36,743 nt of DNA from Vibrio penaeicida (GCF_030689305.1 NZ_JAUYVM010000031.1:1-36743); one strand, 5' to 3'; positions 24,748-33,368 are shown, counted from the stretch's first letter. Program-made: numbers and translations. The notes: generated from the sequence alone by a model not told the origin.

Positions 24748-26262
24748 ATGACAAGCTCTCACAAAAACCGCTTAAATCGCCCGCATGTTGCCATATTAGG
24801 TGCGGGGATTTCAGGCTTAGCCATGGCTCATGAATGCCGTAAGCGTGGATACAATGTATCCATTTACGATAAGGAACAGCAAACCGGGGGGAAATGCTTG
24901 GGTACAGTTGTTCATGGGTGTGTACACGAACTCACTCACAGACAACTGTTTGCAAAAAACCATAATTTACTTAACTTTTTAAAGGAAATCCCAACGGAGA
25001 CTGGAAGCTGCTTTGACTCTTTGTACCCGCAAGACAAAGTGCAGTTTGTGTGGGGCAAAAAAGGCAAAACCATGCAATTTCAACGTCGCTACTTTCGTCA
25101 CGTCGAAAAGCTCATGGATGATGCCAAATCTGCCTACGCGATGCTCTACTCAAAGGTACCTGTTCAAGACGTGCTTTGGTTTAAAAAACAGTTAGAACAA
25201 ACCTTTTCTGCGGAAAAATTGCTGAAAACACCCGTTAGTGAATATTTTGAATATCAGCAAAGACCTAGGCTATCTCAATTCCTAAAACCCGTACTACTAG
25301 GTTGGATTGGTGCAACAGACAGTACACCAGCGCTATCCGTGTTAGATCTGCTCAACAACAAAACGGGCACGTTTCACCCAGACTCTCCAAACGCATACAG
25401 CCTGGGAATTCGCGAACCTATTGGCGATGCCATTATTACTCCTCTTACCGAGCATCTAATACAAAGTGGTGTGCATTTTTACCTCGGATGCGAAGTCACC
25501 TCGCTGAAACAGAATGAATCTGCCACATCGATTTCTAGTGCTATCACAAAAGAGGGGGAAACTATCGAAGCCGATTTCTTTGTGCTGGCTTTGCCTGCTC
25601 ATGTCACTGAAGCACTGCTCGGTAATCACAGTAAAGCATTGGACTACAGCTACGTATTTAGCCACGGTTTCCAATTTCATTTTTCTCAAATGCCTGCCAG
25701 TTTAAAGGGGAAAACTGTGGGCATAGCGGTCGACTCGCCGTGGGGATTGAGTTACCACATTACAAGTAGAAAAGTGGGACAAGTTGAGCGAGTTTGCTTG
25801 TCCGTTACTGCCACTGATTTAAACCATGCCTTGGGGGACGTATACCAACGCCCTATGCTGGAATGTAACGAGCATGAAGTGCGAACTGAATTGCTAACGC
25901 AACTCTTCGGAAATACATCTTTAACCGAAGAAGACGCTTTTATGAGTTTTCATGTTGGATTAGGCGCAAAACTGGTTCCAGAGGAAGAGTTAGAAACAAG
26001 CTACAAAACATGGTTTAAAGGCGGCACCGTAAGAGACGATCAGGGAAACAAACAACGCTGGGTTATTCAACACGCTCTAACTCACCCGACAGCAAAAAGC
26101 ATGCAATCCTTATCGGTTGACGCCTTTCACAATCTATTTTTGGTTGGAGAGTACCTCTCAGATTCAAAACAAACTTGGCATGTCCCCGTGACTCTCGAGC
26201 GTTGTATTGAAACGGTCCGATTAAGTGCTGAACAGCTGAGTGCAAAAGAGGATGTCGCATGA
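24748..26262 (+). CDS. FAD-dependent amine-oxidase-like oxidoreductase
   Basis: A 504-residue flavoprotein of the amine oxidase / phytoene desaturase / protoporphyrinogen oxidase superfamily. The dinucleotide-binding motif is VAILGAGISGLAMAHECRKRG (from about residue 14), followed by the acidic strand end IYDKE and TGGKC. A second FAD contact lies near the C-terminus in NLFLVGEYLSDSKQT. FAD is expected but the substrate is unknown; lipid or terpenoid chemistry is common in this branch. The last bases overlap the next gene as ATGA, so the flavoprotein and a membrane protein are translationally coupled. No signal peptide. A leader gap of almost 700 bases follows the upstream element. Confidence 0.82.
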   Translation: MTSSHKNRLNRPHVAILGAGISGLAMAHECRKRGYNVSIYDKEQQTGGKCLGTVVHGCVHELTHRQLFAKNHNLLNFLKEIPTETGSCFDSLYPQDKVQFVWGKKGKTMQFQRRYFRHVEKLMDDAKSAYAMLYSKVPVQDVLWFKKQLEQTFSAEKLLKTPVSEYFEYQQRPRLSQFLKPVLLGWIGATDSTPALSVLDLLNNKTGTFHPDSPNAYSLGIREPIGDAIITPLTEHLIQSGVHFYLGCEVTSLKQNESATSISSAITKEGETIEADFFVLALPAHVTEALLGNHSKALDYSYVFSHGFQFHFSQMPASLKGKTVGIAVDSPWGLSYHITSRKVGQVERVCLSVTATDLNHALGDVYQRPMLECNEHEVRTELLTQLFGNTSLTEEDAFMSFHVGLGAKLVPEEELETSYKTWFKGGTVRDDQGNKQRWVIQHALTHPTAKSMQSLSVDAFHNLFLVGEYLSDSKQTWHVPVTLERCIETVRLSAEQLSAKEDVA

Positions 26263-27053
26263 ACAACCGTGTTTATGCACCACTTTCCTCAATTCTGTTC
26301 TTAGCGATTTGTTTTATCTATGGCAGTGGTTTCTATCAGCTAATACAAAGCTCCGTACTCATGACGCTGTTGCTAACCTTGGTCTTTCCGATCGTTTTTT
26401 GGCCGCTCATAAAAAAGGTCGACAACGACGACGAAATAAAACGCATCCTGTTTTTAGAAACAGGGTTTAATTTACTGTGTTTTTTGGCAATAAGCCATTG
26501 GATCCAAGTTGGCTTCATCGATAAAGGGTTAGTTGTCTTTTTCTTATTTCAAGCTGGCGGGTTTATATTTGTTCAGTTAAGGAAACAGGCAACGATGTCG
26601 GCGTTAATTTCACTGTGTTTAGCCGCGGCTATTGCTTACTGGATCATTGAAAGTACTCAGACTCAGCTAGAAGGTGATGGCGCACTGCTTTTGTTTGGTC
26701 AAGCCTTACCATGGCAACTCAAAGTGATTTATGGCGCATGGTTAGTACAGTTGTTGTTTGTGGAGTACAGGTACGTACTTCCTAAACTCACGCTTATGTC
26801 TTGCCACATTGCCTCCTACTTTATCGCCATTCATGCAGATGATTTTTTTCACGCTCGCATAATTACGGCTAGCCACTTACTGTTCTTAGCGCTTTGCTTT
26901 GATTTTAAGTCAATGGATTGGGGAGGTCGTCAGTTCGCCACTTCGGCAATGGTGCAACAATTCGTCTCTAAGTCCTCAGTACAGCATGCTTTGTCGGCAA
27001 GTTTATTAGCCATCGCTTTATCCAGTTTGGGGACATTGCTACTGTTTCATTAA
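26259..27053 (+). CDS. Polytopic membrane protein coupled to FAD protein
   Basis: A 264-residue integral membrane protein with roughly seven or eight hydrophobic segments, including SILFLAICFIYGSGFYQLI, VLMTLLLTLVFPIVFWPLI, LISLCLAAAIAYWIIES, ITASHLLFLALCFDF and ASLLAIALSSLGTLLLF. I do not recognise the family. Charged loops such as KKVDNDDEIKR separate the segments. Its start overlaps the stop of the FAD oxidoreductase (ATGA), which argues that the two work together, perhaps modifying a membrane-bound lipid or quinone-like compound; this is inference from context. The stop is followed after 15 bases by a GC-rich hairpin at 27069-27086. Confidence 0.75.
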   Translation: MNNRVYAPLSSILFLAICFIYGSGFYQLIQSSVLMTLLLTLVFPIVFWPLIKKVDNDDEIKRILFLETGFNLLCFLAISHWIQVGFIDKGLVVFFLFQAGGFIFVQLRKQATMSALISLCLAAAIAYWIIESTQTQLEGDGALLLFGQALPWQLKVIYGAWLVQLLFVEYRYVLPKLTLMSCHIASYFIAIHADDFFHARIITASHLLFLALCFDFKSMDWGGRQFATSAMVQQFVSKSSVQHALSASLLAIALSSLGTLLLFH

Positions 27054-27068
27054 TAATGAATTGAATAA

Positions 27069-27086
27069 GGGGGATGTCTGTCCCCC
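27069..27086. repeat. REP-like hairpin with TGTCTGTCCC core
   Basis: GGGGGATGTCTGTCCCCC is a 6-bp stem with a TGTCTG loop. Its right half shares TGTCTGTCCC with the 24-bp repeats near the transposase and the element at 111-142. It lies right after the FAD-protein operon and may also stop transcription, though no U-tract follows. Confidence 0.55.
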
Positions 27087-27205
27087 CTATATTTCCTGTT
27101 ATTCACAAAAACGGTAACACTGGCTGTTCACATCCCGCTGTCCTGACACGCTTTGTCAGTAAGGCGGAGTATTTTAATGGCTCAGTCAACTTTCTGGATC
27201 CCATT

Positions 27206-27622
27206 ATGTCATCCTCAACCCAATGTCTTTGTGGCAAAGTATCGCTCACCGTGACCTCTCCTAGCCCCAAATTTAATGTGTGCCATTGCCATTCTTGCCA
27301 AACATGGAATGGTGGACCTTCGCTCATGATACCGTGTGGAGAAGGAGTCGATATTACTGGGAAAGAATACGTCAAGGAGTACGACTCTTCAGAGTGGGCA
27401 GTACGCGCATTTTGCTTAGATTGTGGTACGCATTTGTACAGTCGATTCAAACAAACGAATCAATTTAATGTTCCTGCTGGGCTATTTTCCCAATGGGAAG
27501 CATTGGATATGGCAATGCAGTATTTCATCGACATTAAGCCAAGTTACTACTGTTTTTCAAACAACACGCCAACAATGACGGAATCAGAGGTTTTGAGCCA
27601 TTTTTCATCCGCTCCCAAGTAA
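27206..27622 (+). CDS. GFA-family zinc protein, second copy
   Basis: A 138-residue member of the glutathione-dependent formaldehyde-activating (GFA) superfamily. Zinc ligands are Cys7 and Cys9 in QCLCGKV, Cys26/Cys28/Cys31 in VCHCHSCQTWNG, and Cys70/Cys73 in AFCLDCGTHLY. The catalytic role is unproven in most members. The chosen start (MSSSTQCLCG) places the first zinc motif at the usual position; the longer in-frame start at 27074 lies inside the REP-like hairpin and adds 44 unrelated residues. The ribosome site is weak. It converges on the MAPEG gene with 24 bases between the stops. It differs clearly in sequence from the GFA protein at 5446-5799. Confidence 0.85.
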   Translation: MSSSTQCLCGKVSLTVTSPSPKFNVCHCHSCQTWNGGPSLMIPCGEGVDITGKEYVKEYDSSEWAVRAFCLDCGTHLYSRFKQTNQFNVPAGLFSQWEALDMAMQYFIDIKPSYYCFSNNTPTMTESEVLSHFSSAPK

Positions 27623-27646
27623 CCATGAGATGTTTGGTTATAAAGG

Positions 27647-28213
27647 CTAACGCAATAAAGCCATTAAGAAGTAACTCGCAATTCCAAACAAAGACAAAAG
27701 CCCTAACGTAATAAACAAACCACGTAAGTTATCACGCCCACTCAAGTAACTGTACGTATACCCTAACCGAGCTAACGCATAACTAACAATCCATAGGTAA
27801 GCAGTAACCGAAGGTGGGCTAGAAAGTGCAAACGGCAACACTAAAGCGAGGAAATAAACGGTGTTCTCATTAGTGTTGCGGTGAGCATTTTGAACTCGCT
27901 CTAATTCTTGCCAGCCAACGTCTGACACATCTTCTATGCTGGAATCGCTTGCTTTCCACTCTTCCGGTGTGGCGTAGATTCTATACCTCACTCTCACTAA
28001 CTCAGTCGATGTCATCAACCAAACATGATTAATCAACATAATCACCCCAGAGACAGCCAACGAACCATTGATGGAATTATCAGGGGTGCTCGCTGTTAAA
28101 GGTCTTACATCTAGGAATACCCAATTTATTAGTAACGAAACCACAAACACACCAAGTGGATAGAAGATGACTATTCTGCTGAATTTGCGCTGTTTTTCGT
28201 CTAATTTATCCAT
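27647..28213 (-). CDS. MAPEG-family membrane protein
   Basis: A 188-residue integral membrane protein of the MAPEG family (membrane-associated proteins in eicosanoid and glutathione metabolism). It has four transmembrane segments: VIFYPLGVFVVSLLINWVF, LAVSGVIMLINHVWLM, TVYFLALVLPFAL and LFITLGLLSLFGIASYFLM. The family signature is seen in ERVQNAHRNTNENTVYF and ALARLGYTYSYL. Some members are glutathione transferases, but bacterial roles are mostly unknown. AGGGAGG, a strong ribosome site, precedes the ATG. The N-terminal cytoplasmic-side segment with KASDSSIEDVSDVGW is longer than in the smallest family members (about 130 residues). Confidence 0.85.
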   Translation of the reverse strand: MDKLDEKQRKFSRIVIFYPLGVFVVSLLINWVFLDVRPLTASTPDNSINGSLAVSGVIMLINHVWLMTSTELVRVRYRIYATPEEWKASDSSIEDVSDVGWQELERVQNAHRNTNENTVYFLALVLPFALSSPPSVTAYLWIVSYALARLGYTYSYLSGRDNLRGLFITLGLLSLFGIASYFLMALLR

Positions 28214-28415
28214 TTCAACCTCCCTATCTCTCTATTTATCCTGCCATATCGCGACAAATTATTATCTTAGTTAGGAGTGAAGTTGGGTATTAAAGACTAA
28301 TGAAGAATTACGTTTACTTTATTTATTAACTTAAACTTTGAGTAAGGAACAGCATAACTCATTAAATTAAATTCAAGCTGTTGTTTATTTTTTTAATCGG
28401 TGATTAACTTGTATC

Positions 28416-28446
28416 GGCGAAACGGCAGAAAAAGTGCCGCCTCGCC
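28416..28446 (-). terminator. Hairpin after secreted Cys-rich gene
   Basis: GGCGA and CGGCA (28416-28427) face TGCCG and TCGCC (28435-28446), with two-base internal loops and a 7-base loop. It lies 36 bases past the stop of the minus-strand gene. A run of Ts follows on neither side, so terminator function is tentative. Confidence 0.5.
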
Positions 28447-28482
28447 TTAGAGTAAATTTTGTTAAAATTAATTTAAAGACAA

Positions 28483-29259
28483 TTACTTATGACATGCGTA
28501 GCATTTATCTTTGCAATTTTTTAGTGAATCTTGAGCTGCTTTGTAAGATCTATTACAGCTTTCAGCTTTTGTAGTGTACGCTATTGCGGCTTCAGCTTGA
28601 GCCTGACCGGCTCTATGACACGAAACTGAGCTTGGACGTGCTCCACACTTCAAGGATGCATTTAAAGTTGCGATATACAATGCATTTTTTTGAGACGCCA
28701 CACAGCTATCAAAATTACTAAATCCACCGTATCCCCTATTCGTTAGAAAATTTTGTTGCTGAGCGCATCGACCACCGCTCATAGCTTGCATCTTACTCAT
28801 CTCTGCTTTGAGAGGTATGTTAAGATCTTCCGATAACAAAACAGGATTGGTCAAGTCATCGTAGTTTTCGTCAGGAACGTATTGCGATTGAATTAATTCA
28901 TAATATTGATTCTGATAGTAAAGAAGTAGTTGTTCTTCTGAAGATAAATTCCAATCAGGAATTATTTCATCACTTACTTTATAACTCAATCTGGTATCTA
29001 CTGATTGAGAGTATCTCGTTATATTTCCTTCTGATAACTCTTGGTAGCTTCCAGTACTAAAACTGATTTTTAAAGTATCTTTTTTCATCTCTGTTTCAAT
29101 AGTAATATTGGGAACTTCGGGGTGAGAGTACTTAAAGTGATAAGGTGAAAGATGTAAAACTGAACCATACCCTGAGTCAGAAATAAGGTTATCTAATTGT
29201 CTAGAAAAACCAAAAAAAGAAACAAAAATCAATAAATACAAAATATTATGCTTCATCAA
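28483..29259 (-). CDS. Secreted Cys-rich protein of unknown function
   Basis: A 258-residue protein with signal peptide MMKHNILYLLIFVSFFGFS. The first two-thirds are polar and Asn/Tyr/Ser-rich with no recognised domain. The last 90 residues hold eight cysteines (in GGRCAQ, DSCVAS, LKCGAR, VSCHRAG, ESCNRS, KNCKDKCYACHK) in an Ala-rich helical context, suggesting a disulfide-tied helical bundle. The chain ends CYACHK, which fits the CXXCH pattern of a c-type haem site, though a single motif at the very end is unlike known cytochromes. The gene is AT-rich compared with its neighbours and stands alone, which may mean recent acquisition. The exact start (ATG 29259 or 29256) is uncertain. Confidence 0.7.
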   Translation of the reverse strand: MMKHNILYLLIFVSFFGFSRQLDNLISDSGYGSVLHLSPYHFKYSHPEVPNITIETEMKKDTLKISFSTGSYQELSEGNITRYSQSVDTRLSYKVSDEIIPDWNLSSEEQLLLYYQNQYYELIQSQYVPDENYDDLTNPVLLSEDLNIPLKAEMSKMQAMSGGRCAQQQNFLTNRGYGGFSNFDSCVASQKNALYIATLNASLKCGARPSSVSCHRAGQAQAEAAIAYTTKAESCNRSYKAAQDSLKNCKDKCYACHK

Positions 29260-29453
29260 TTATTCCATACATGTGTAAAAATCGGAATAAGGAGGCTATT
29301 TCATAAGCTCAGACATAACAAAAATCAAATTTAGAAATTAGATCATATCTATTATTAATAGTGAAAGAAAACTTACTCTATATTTATTTATAAAAGCAAT
29401 ATCACACAAAAAACGTTATTTTATATAAGTTAAAAAAGTAATAGATGTAACAA

Positions 29454-29472
29454 GCCTGAACAAAATTCAGGC
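29454..29472. terminator. Hairpin after TonB receptor gene
   Basis: GCCTGAA (29454-29460) and TTCAGGC (29466-29472) form a perfect 7-bp stem with a 5-base loop. It lies beyond the receptor stop and beyond the 7-bp tandem repeats, and ends with TTGTTA on the minus strand, so it is a fair terminator for the receptor operon. Confidence 0.6.
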
Positions 29473-29479
29473 TTTAAGT

Positions 29480-29521
29480 GCTTAATGCTTAATGCTTAAT
29501 GCTTAATGCTTAATGCTTAAT
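29480..29521. repeat. 7-bp tandem repeat, six exact copies
   Basis: GCTTAAT is repeated six times without error between the receptor stop codon at 29538-29540 and its terminator hairpin. The copies lie in the 3' untranslated part of the transcript, so slippage would change the length of that part rather than the protein. Confidence 0.92.
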
Positions 29522-29537
29522 ACTAATCATTAAGATA

Positions 29538-31448
29538 TTAAAACTCAAAATCGATAGCAGCGTAGAAAGTACGTCCAGTATCTACGTAGCCGTAATCGAC
29601 ATCTTGCTCGTCGAAGCGGTAATCCGTTAGATTGGTAATACCGGCTTTAACAGCAAAATTACCACTCACTTGGTAACGACCACCCAAATCAACGGTAGTG
29701 AAACCTGCCAAATCTTCTCGGCTCCAGTTAAGTTGTTTTCCGGTGTATTTCACGTCGGTAAACAATGATAACTCATCAGATGTTGCCCAATTCAAGCCCG
29801 CATTCGCCGCCCATTTTGGTGTAAAGGGCAGTTCTTCATCGGCTCTCGTATCTTTACTGTCTGTATAGGTTGCGTTGGTTGTTAGGTACACCGTATCGGA
29901 AAGATCGATCTCCCCTTCAATTTCAAAGCCTTTTGTTTCCACTTCATTACGGTTGATGTTGGTAATGATCTTTTTACCGTCTGGCGAGGTTCCCTTGTTT
30001 GAATCCAAGTCGCGATCAATCATGTCTTTCAGCTTGGTTTGATACACCGTACCTTGCACAAACCATGTTGGCTGCGTGTATACCGCTGTTAACTCAAGAG
30101 ACTTAGAGGTTTCTGGTTTGAGATCTGGGTTACCTGTTAGGTAACAACTACCACGACAGCTGATCATGAAGAACTTATCTGAAGAACGCCAAATAGCTGG
30201 TGCTTTAAAGCCCTCTCCGTATCCACCTTTGATCGTCAGATTTTCTGTCGCTGAATACACAAGGTACGCTCGTGGGCTAAAGTGGCTACCAAACTCATTA
30301 TGCTTGGTGTAACGACCGCTCGCCGTTAACGTCAGTTCGTCGTTTATTGAAAATTCATCTTGCAGATATACCGCCGCCTGATGGTTTTTCTCGCTGTCGG
30401 TGTAAAACTTGGTGTGGGTAATTTCTGTGTGGCTGAAATCAAACCCAGCGGTTAGTATGTGGCTACCCAAGGCTAAAACAGTTTTGCCATCTACGTTATG
30501 GTTGGTTTGCGTGCCCGTCATAACATCTGGAAGCGCTGGGTGAGCGTTATCTTCAATGATTTCTGCTTTTTCGAAATAGTAGTTCAGGTTGGAAACACCC
30601 CAACCCGATACTCGCTCGTAACCTGCACCTAGGTCAGAACGCTGACTTTCGTAGTAACTGGTACCTGAGCCTGGCCATGGAGCGACACGGTCGTCTTTCA
30701 CGTAACCTAGATCAAACAGAACAGTATCTTTTTCAGTTGCGAGCCAAGTTAGGGTGGTATCAAAACTTGTTCTTTCTTGCCCTTCTTGAACCGCTGAAGT
30801 CGCAGTGCGTTCATCACTGGCTTGCCATACTTTACGATCACTCACATCTATCGACGTATTAAAAAGTAACTTATCAGGAATCACAGAACCGCTAGCAAAC
30901 AAGTTATAGCTCGCTAGTTCTCCACCATCTTTTTGAGGCTTTGAAAACGCCAAGCTACCAGCAACAAACGTTTCGTCCGTTGGCTGTTTCAAAATAATGT
31001 TTACAACACCACCAATGGCTTCACTTCCGTATAGCGTAGACATAGGACCACGAACCACTTCAACACGATCAATCGCGCTCATTGGAATACTCGACATGTC
31101 GAACGAACCACGAACAATGGCGTCTTTTGAGTTCACTTTTCTTCCGTTTACTAAGATCAGCGTATAGTCCGAATCTAAACCGCGGATTTTAATAGAAGGC
31201 TCATCCCCACCACGCGAGTCGAGCTGAAGGCCGGCGATTTTCCCCAACGCTTTCGTAATATCCGTTGCAGGAATTTTACTGATTTCCTCTGAAGTAATCA
31301 CACTGACCGAAGCAGGTGCTTGCTCAATGGATACCTGATTTGTCGTTGCTGTAACAACCATAACCTCATCTTGAGCATTTTCTTGAGCTACGGCAGGTGC
31401 AACTGATAGCGCTGCCGCGACTGCGCAGCTTAACTTCAACAGTTTCAT
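29538..31448 (-). CDS. TonB-dependent catechol siderophore receptor, IrgA-like
   Basis: A 636-residue outer-membrane receptor. The signal peptide is MKLLKLSCAVAAALSVAPAVA and the TonB box DEVMVVTAT follows at about 27-35. The plug domain shows ISKIPATDITKALGKIAGLQ, RGLDSDYTLILVNGR, VEVVRGPMSTLYGSEAIGGV and a 22-strand barrel ends with the terminal F (AAIDFEF). The LILVNGRKV and SEAIGGVVNIIL stretches resemble the IrgA/FepA/VctA group that imports enterobactin-type or catechol siderophores. Upstream by 20 bases is a trilactone esterase gene on the same strand, fitting this reading. The V. cholerae irgA partner irgB (LysR type) is not next to it, so the IrgA name is given only as similarity. 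AAGGA precedes the ATG. Confidence 0.9.
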   Translation of the reverse strand: MKLLKLSCAVAAALSVAPAVAQENAQDEVMVVTATTNQVSIEQAPASVSVITSEEISKIPATDITKALGKIAGLQLDSRGGDEPSIKIRGLDSDYTLILVNGRKVNSKDAIVRGSFDMSSIPMSAIDRVEVVRGPMSTLYGSEAIGGVVNIILKQPTDETFVAGSLAFSKPQKDGGELASYNLFASGSVIPDKLLFNTSIDVSDRKVWQASDERTATSAVQEGQERTSFDTTLTWLATEKDTVLFDLGYVKDDRVAPWPGSGTSYYESQRSDLGAGYERVSGWGVSNLNYYFEKAEIIEDNAHPALPDVMTGTQTNHNVDGKTVLALGSHILTAGFDFSHTEITHTKFYTDSEKNHQAAVYLQDEFSINDELTLTASGRYTKHNEFGSHFSPRAYLVYSATENLTIKGGYGEGFKAPAIWRSSDKFFMISCRGSCYLTGNPDLKPETSKSLELTAVYTQPTWFVQGTVYQTKLKDMIDRDLDSNKGTSPDGKKIITNINRNEVETKGFEIEGEIDLSDTVYLTTNATYTDSKDTRADEELPFTPKWAANAGLNWATSDELSLFTDVKYTGKQLNWSREDLAGFTTVDLGGRYQVSGNFAVKAGITNLTDYRFDEQDVDYGYVDTGRTFYAAIDFEF

Positions 31449-31468
31449 TATTCGTCCTTTATGATTTA

Positions 31469-33148
31469 CTACTTTACTGGCATTGGAAACAAGCGTTTAA
31501 GCCCATCGACCAACGTAATACGCCAACTGAAATAATCGTGTCCGCTGGCAAATTCTTTTAGCATCACCTGATAGCCTTTATCTTTAAGCACTTGATGCAT
31601 GTTTCGATTGGTCCCCAAAATATTGGCGAAGTCTGGTTTGACTTCGAAAAGACCGGAATTCAGATAAACTTGAATAGGTTTGTGGGGGCTTTGTGAGATT
31701 TTCTTTGTTAGCCATTCAGCGTCTTCATGAGACCACCAGAACGATCCCGATTGGCTCAGCACCTTGCCGAAAACATCCGGATACTGGTGCGCTATATAAA
31801 GCGATGCTAACCCGCCATAACTCGCGCCAGAAAGGACGACCTGTTCAGAGTTTGGCGATATTTCGTGATGTTTCGCCAACCAAGGCATAAGCTCAGTTGC
31901 CATCATTTTTGCAAACTCCGGATTGGGTGGCAGCTCGGTTCCTCGAAGCTTTCGTGAAGGGTTGTTAACAAACACGGCTCTCATTGGAGCAAGTTCACCC
32001 GCTTCTATGAGGGCGTCTAATACGAATGGGGTCAGCCCTTTATCTAAAAAGGCATCGCCATCGAACAAGATCAGCAGTGGCGTATCCGCATTCAATTTTT
32101 GGTCGTTAAAAGGACGGTAAATCGATATCTTTCTAGAGTTACCTAACAGCTCGCTAGAAAAGGTATGATGAGTCAATTTGCCTTGTTGGGATACGGCACC
32201 GTCTAACCAATGGGCACTCGGTGGATTTCCACTTTCAATTGTAGAGTAAACTCGCCCCTCTTCGGGAACTGGCCAAGGGTTAAGATTGTTTGGGTCGGCT
32301 TGTAGAGTTGCCAAGATTGCCCTGCGTTGCTCCCACCCTTGCGGGCTCTCTAACCGAGGCATGTTTGGCGCAACTTGATAAGACAATCGAAAATCTTTAG
32401 GCACTCGGTATGATTTATACCAAGTCTTGCTGTTTTCCATACGTGACAAATGCGCGTGCCCATCGTATGGCGCACCCAATAAGCGGACGTTGTTTACGTC
32501 ACCTTTCCATAGAAAAGTAAGAAGAACTTCATCGCCGGATTGGGGTTCTATGAGTGGTGTGCCATGCGCTTCTATCTCTGTCCAAAACCTCTCTTCTGCC
32601 GAGGTTTCATTGTCATCAATTGCGTTTTGCAACCTTTTCAGCCTTGGACTCAGGATTGGTTCTGATGGGTTGACGACTCTATCTTCTTTTAGTGGGACAT
32701 TCCGAAGCGAAAATTGAACATTGGATGCCTTATTCCCTGCCTTAACCTCAATCGAATACGTATCGGCGTGTTGAAGATAAAGATAGATTTCTTCTTCGAT
32801 TCTCTTTTGAGAGGAATGGGTCGTTAGATCTTGTGGCTCACTTGTATGTGTATCTCTTGTTTGTAAATCTCTAGCTTGCACGCTATTAAACAACGATTTA
32901 GATAATGACTGGTCACTGCGATAAACTTTGATACTGGCGAGATCACCATCGTAGGAAAATGTACCTCGTATGTACTGAGAGCGGTTTGAAGTGACCGAAA
33001 TACGAGTCGTCTCACGAGCTTCAACATTTAATTCAATGTGCTCAGTCGCACCAAGCTTAAGGGTTAAATCTTTTGTTTTTTCTTCCGCGATAAGGCTGCC
33101 CGAACTCATCAAACCTAGCGAGAATAAAGACACTGAAGTGGTAAACAT
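31469..33148 (-). CDS. Periplasmic Fes-like enterobactin (trilactone) esterase
   Basis: A 559-residue hydrolase expected to open catechol siderophore trilactones and free iron. A signal-like N-terminus ends near SGSLIA. The N-terminal half has an immunoglobulin-like Fes-N type domain (LLTFLWKGDVNNVRLLG) preceded by an extra beta-domain of about 180 residues. The C-terminal esterase D domain shows LLILFDGDAF, the nucleophile Ser443 in SGASYGGLA and His537 in FASGHDYFSW. E. coli Fes is cytoplasmic and IroE is smaller; this protein combines a Fes-type double domain with export. The start is not settled: ATG 33148 gives a better leader, and in-frame GTG/TTG codons run to 33166 beside the Fur box. 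Confidence 0.84.
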   Translation of the reverse strand: MFTTSVSLFSLGLMSSGSLIAEEKTKDLTLKLGATEHIELNVEARETTRISVTSNRSQYIRGTFSYDGDLASIKVYRSDQSLSKSLFNSVQARDLQTRDTHTSEPQDLTTHSSQKRIEEEIYLYLQHADTYSIEVKAGNKASNVQFSLRNVPLKEDRVVNPSEPILSPRLKRLQNAIDDNETSAEERFWTEIEAHGTPLIEPQSGDEVLLTFLWKGDVNNVRLLGAPYDGHAHLSRMENSKTWYKSYRVPKDFRLSYQVAPNMPRLESPQGWEQRRAILATLQADPNNLNPWPVPEEGRVYSTIESGNPPSAHWLDGAVSQQGKLTHHTFSSELLGNSRKISIYRPFNDQKLNADTPLLILFDGDAFLDKGLTPFVLDALIEAGELAPMRAVFVNNPSRKLRGTELPPNPEFAKMMATELMPWLAKHHEISPNSEQVVLSGASYGGLASLYIAHQYPDVFGKVLSQSGSFWWSHEDAEWLTKKISQSPHKPIQVYLNSGLFEVKPDFANILGTNRNMHQVLKDKGYQVMLKEFASGHDYFSWRITLVDGLKRLFPMPVK

Positions 33149-33167
33149 TTTCACGACCGCCACCAAT

Positions 33168-33186
33168 GGTAATAATTATCATTATC
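33168..33186 (-). promoter_or_regulatory. Fur box of siderophore esterase-receptor operon
   Basis: On the minus strand the sequence is GATAATGATAATTATTACC, matching the Fur consensus GATAATGATAATCATTATC at 17 of 19 positions. It lies 20 bases before the esterase ATG, so iron-loaded Fur should shut the operon. Confidence 0.9.
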
Positions 33187-33200
33187 GTTAATTTGGCGCG

Positions 33201-33228
33201 ATTATACTTTGAGGAATGAACGGGTAAA
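33201..33228 (-). promoter_or_regulatory. Sigma-70 promoter of siderophore operon
   Basis: On the minus strand TTTACC (33228-33223) and TATAAT (33206-33201) are 16 bases apart. Transcription would start near 33194, which puts the Fur box just downstream of the start point. Confidence 0.6.
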
Positions 33229-33318
33229 GAAATGTTACATTTATGAGACGCTGACTATTGTATTACTTTAACTAACTAATAAATATAAACTTTTAGAATG
33301 GTATACTTTTTAGAATGA

Positions 33319-33368
33319 TTTTCATGTCGAGCTCAGGGTTTACATAATTCTACTGCTCGACATGAAAA
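33319..33368. repeat. Perfect 14-bp inverted repeat with 22-base loop
   Basis: TTTTCATGTCGAGC (33319-33332) is the exact reverse complement of GCTCGACATGAAAA (33355-33368). It lies between the reductase stop and the siderophore promoter. It may end the reductase transcript, but neither strand shows a U-tract directly after it. Just upstream, TTTTAGAATG occurs twice (33291-33300 and 33308-33317). Confidence 0.7.

Noticed and set aside
27074..27205. 44-residue N-terminal extension of the second GFA protein
   Set aside because: It starts within a REP-like hairpin, and the family zinc motif normally lies within the first ten residues, as with the start at 27206.
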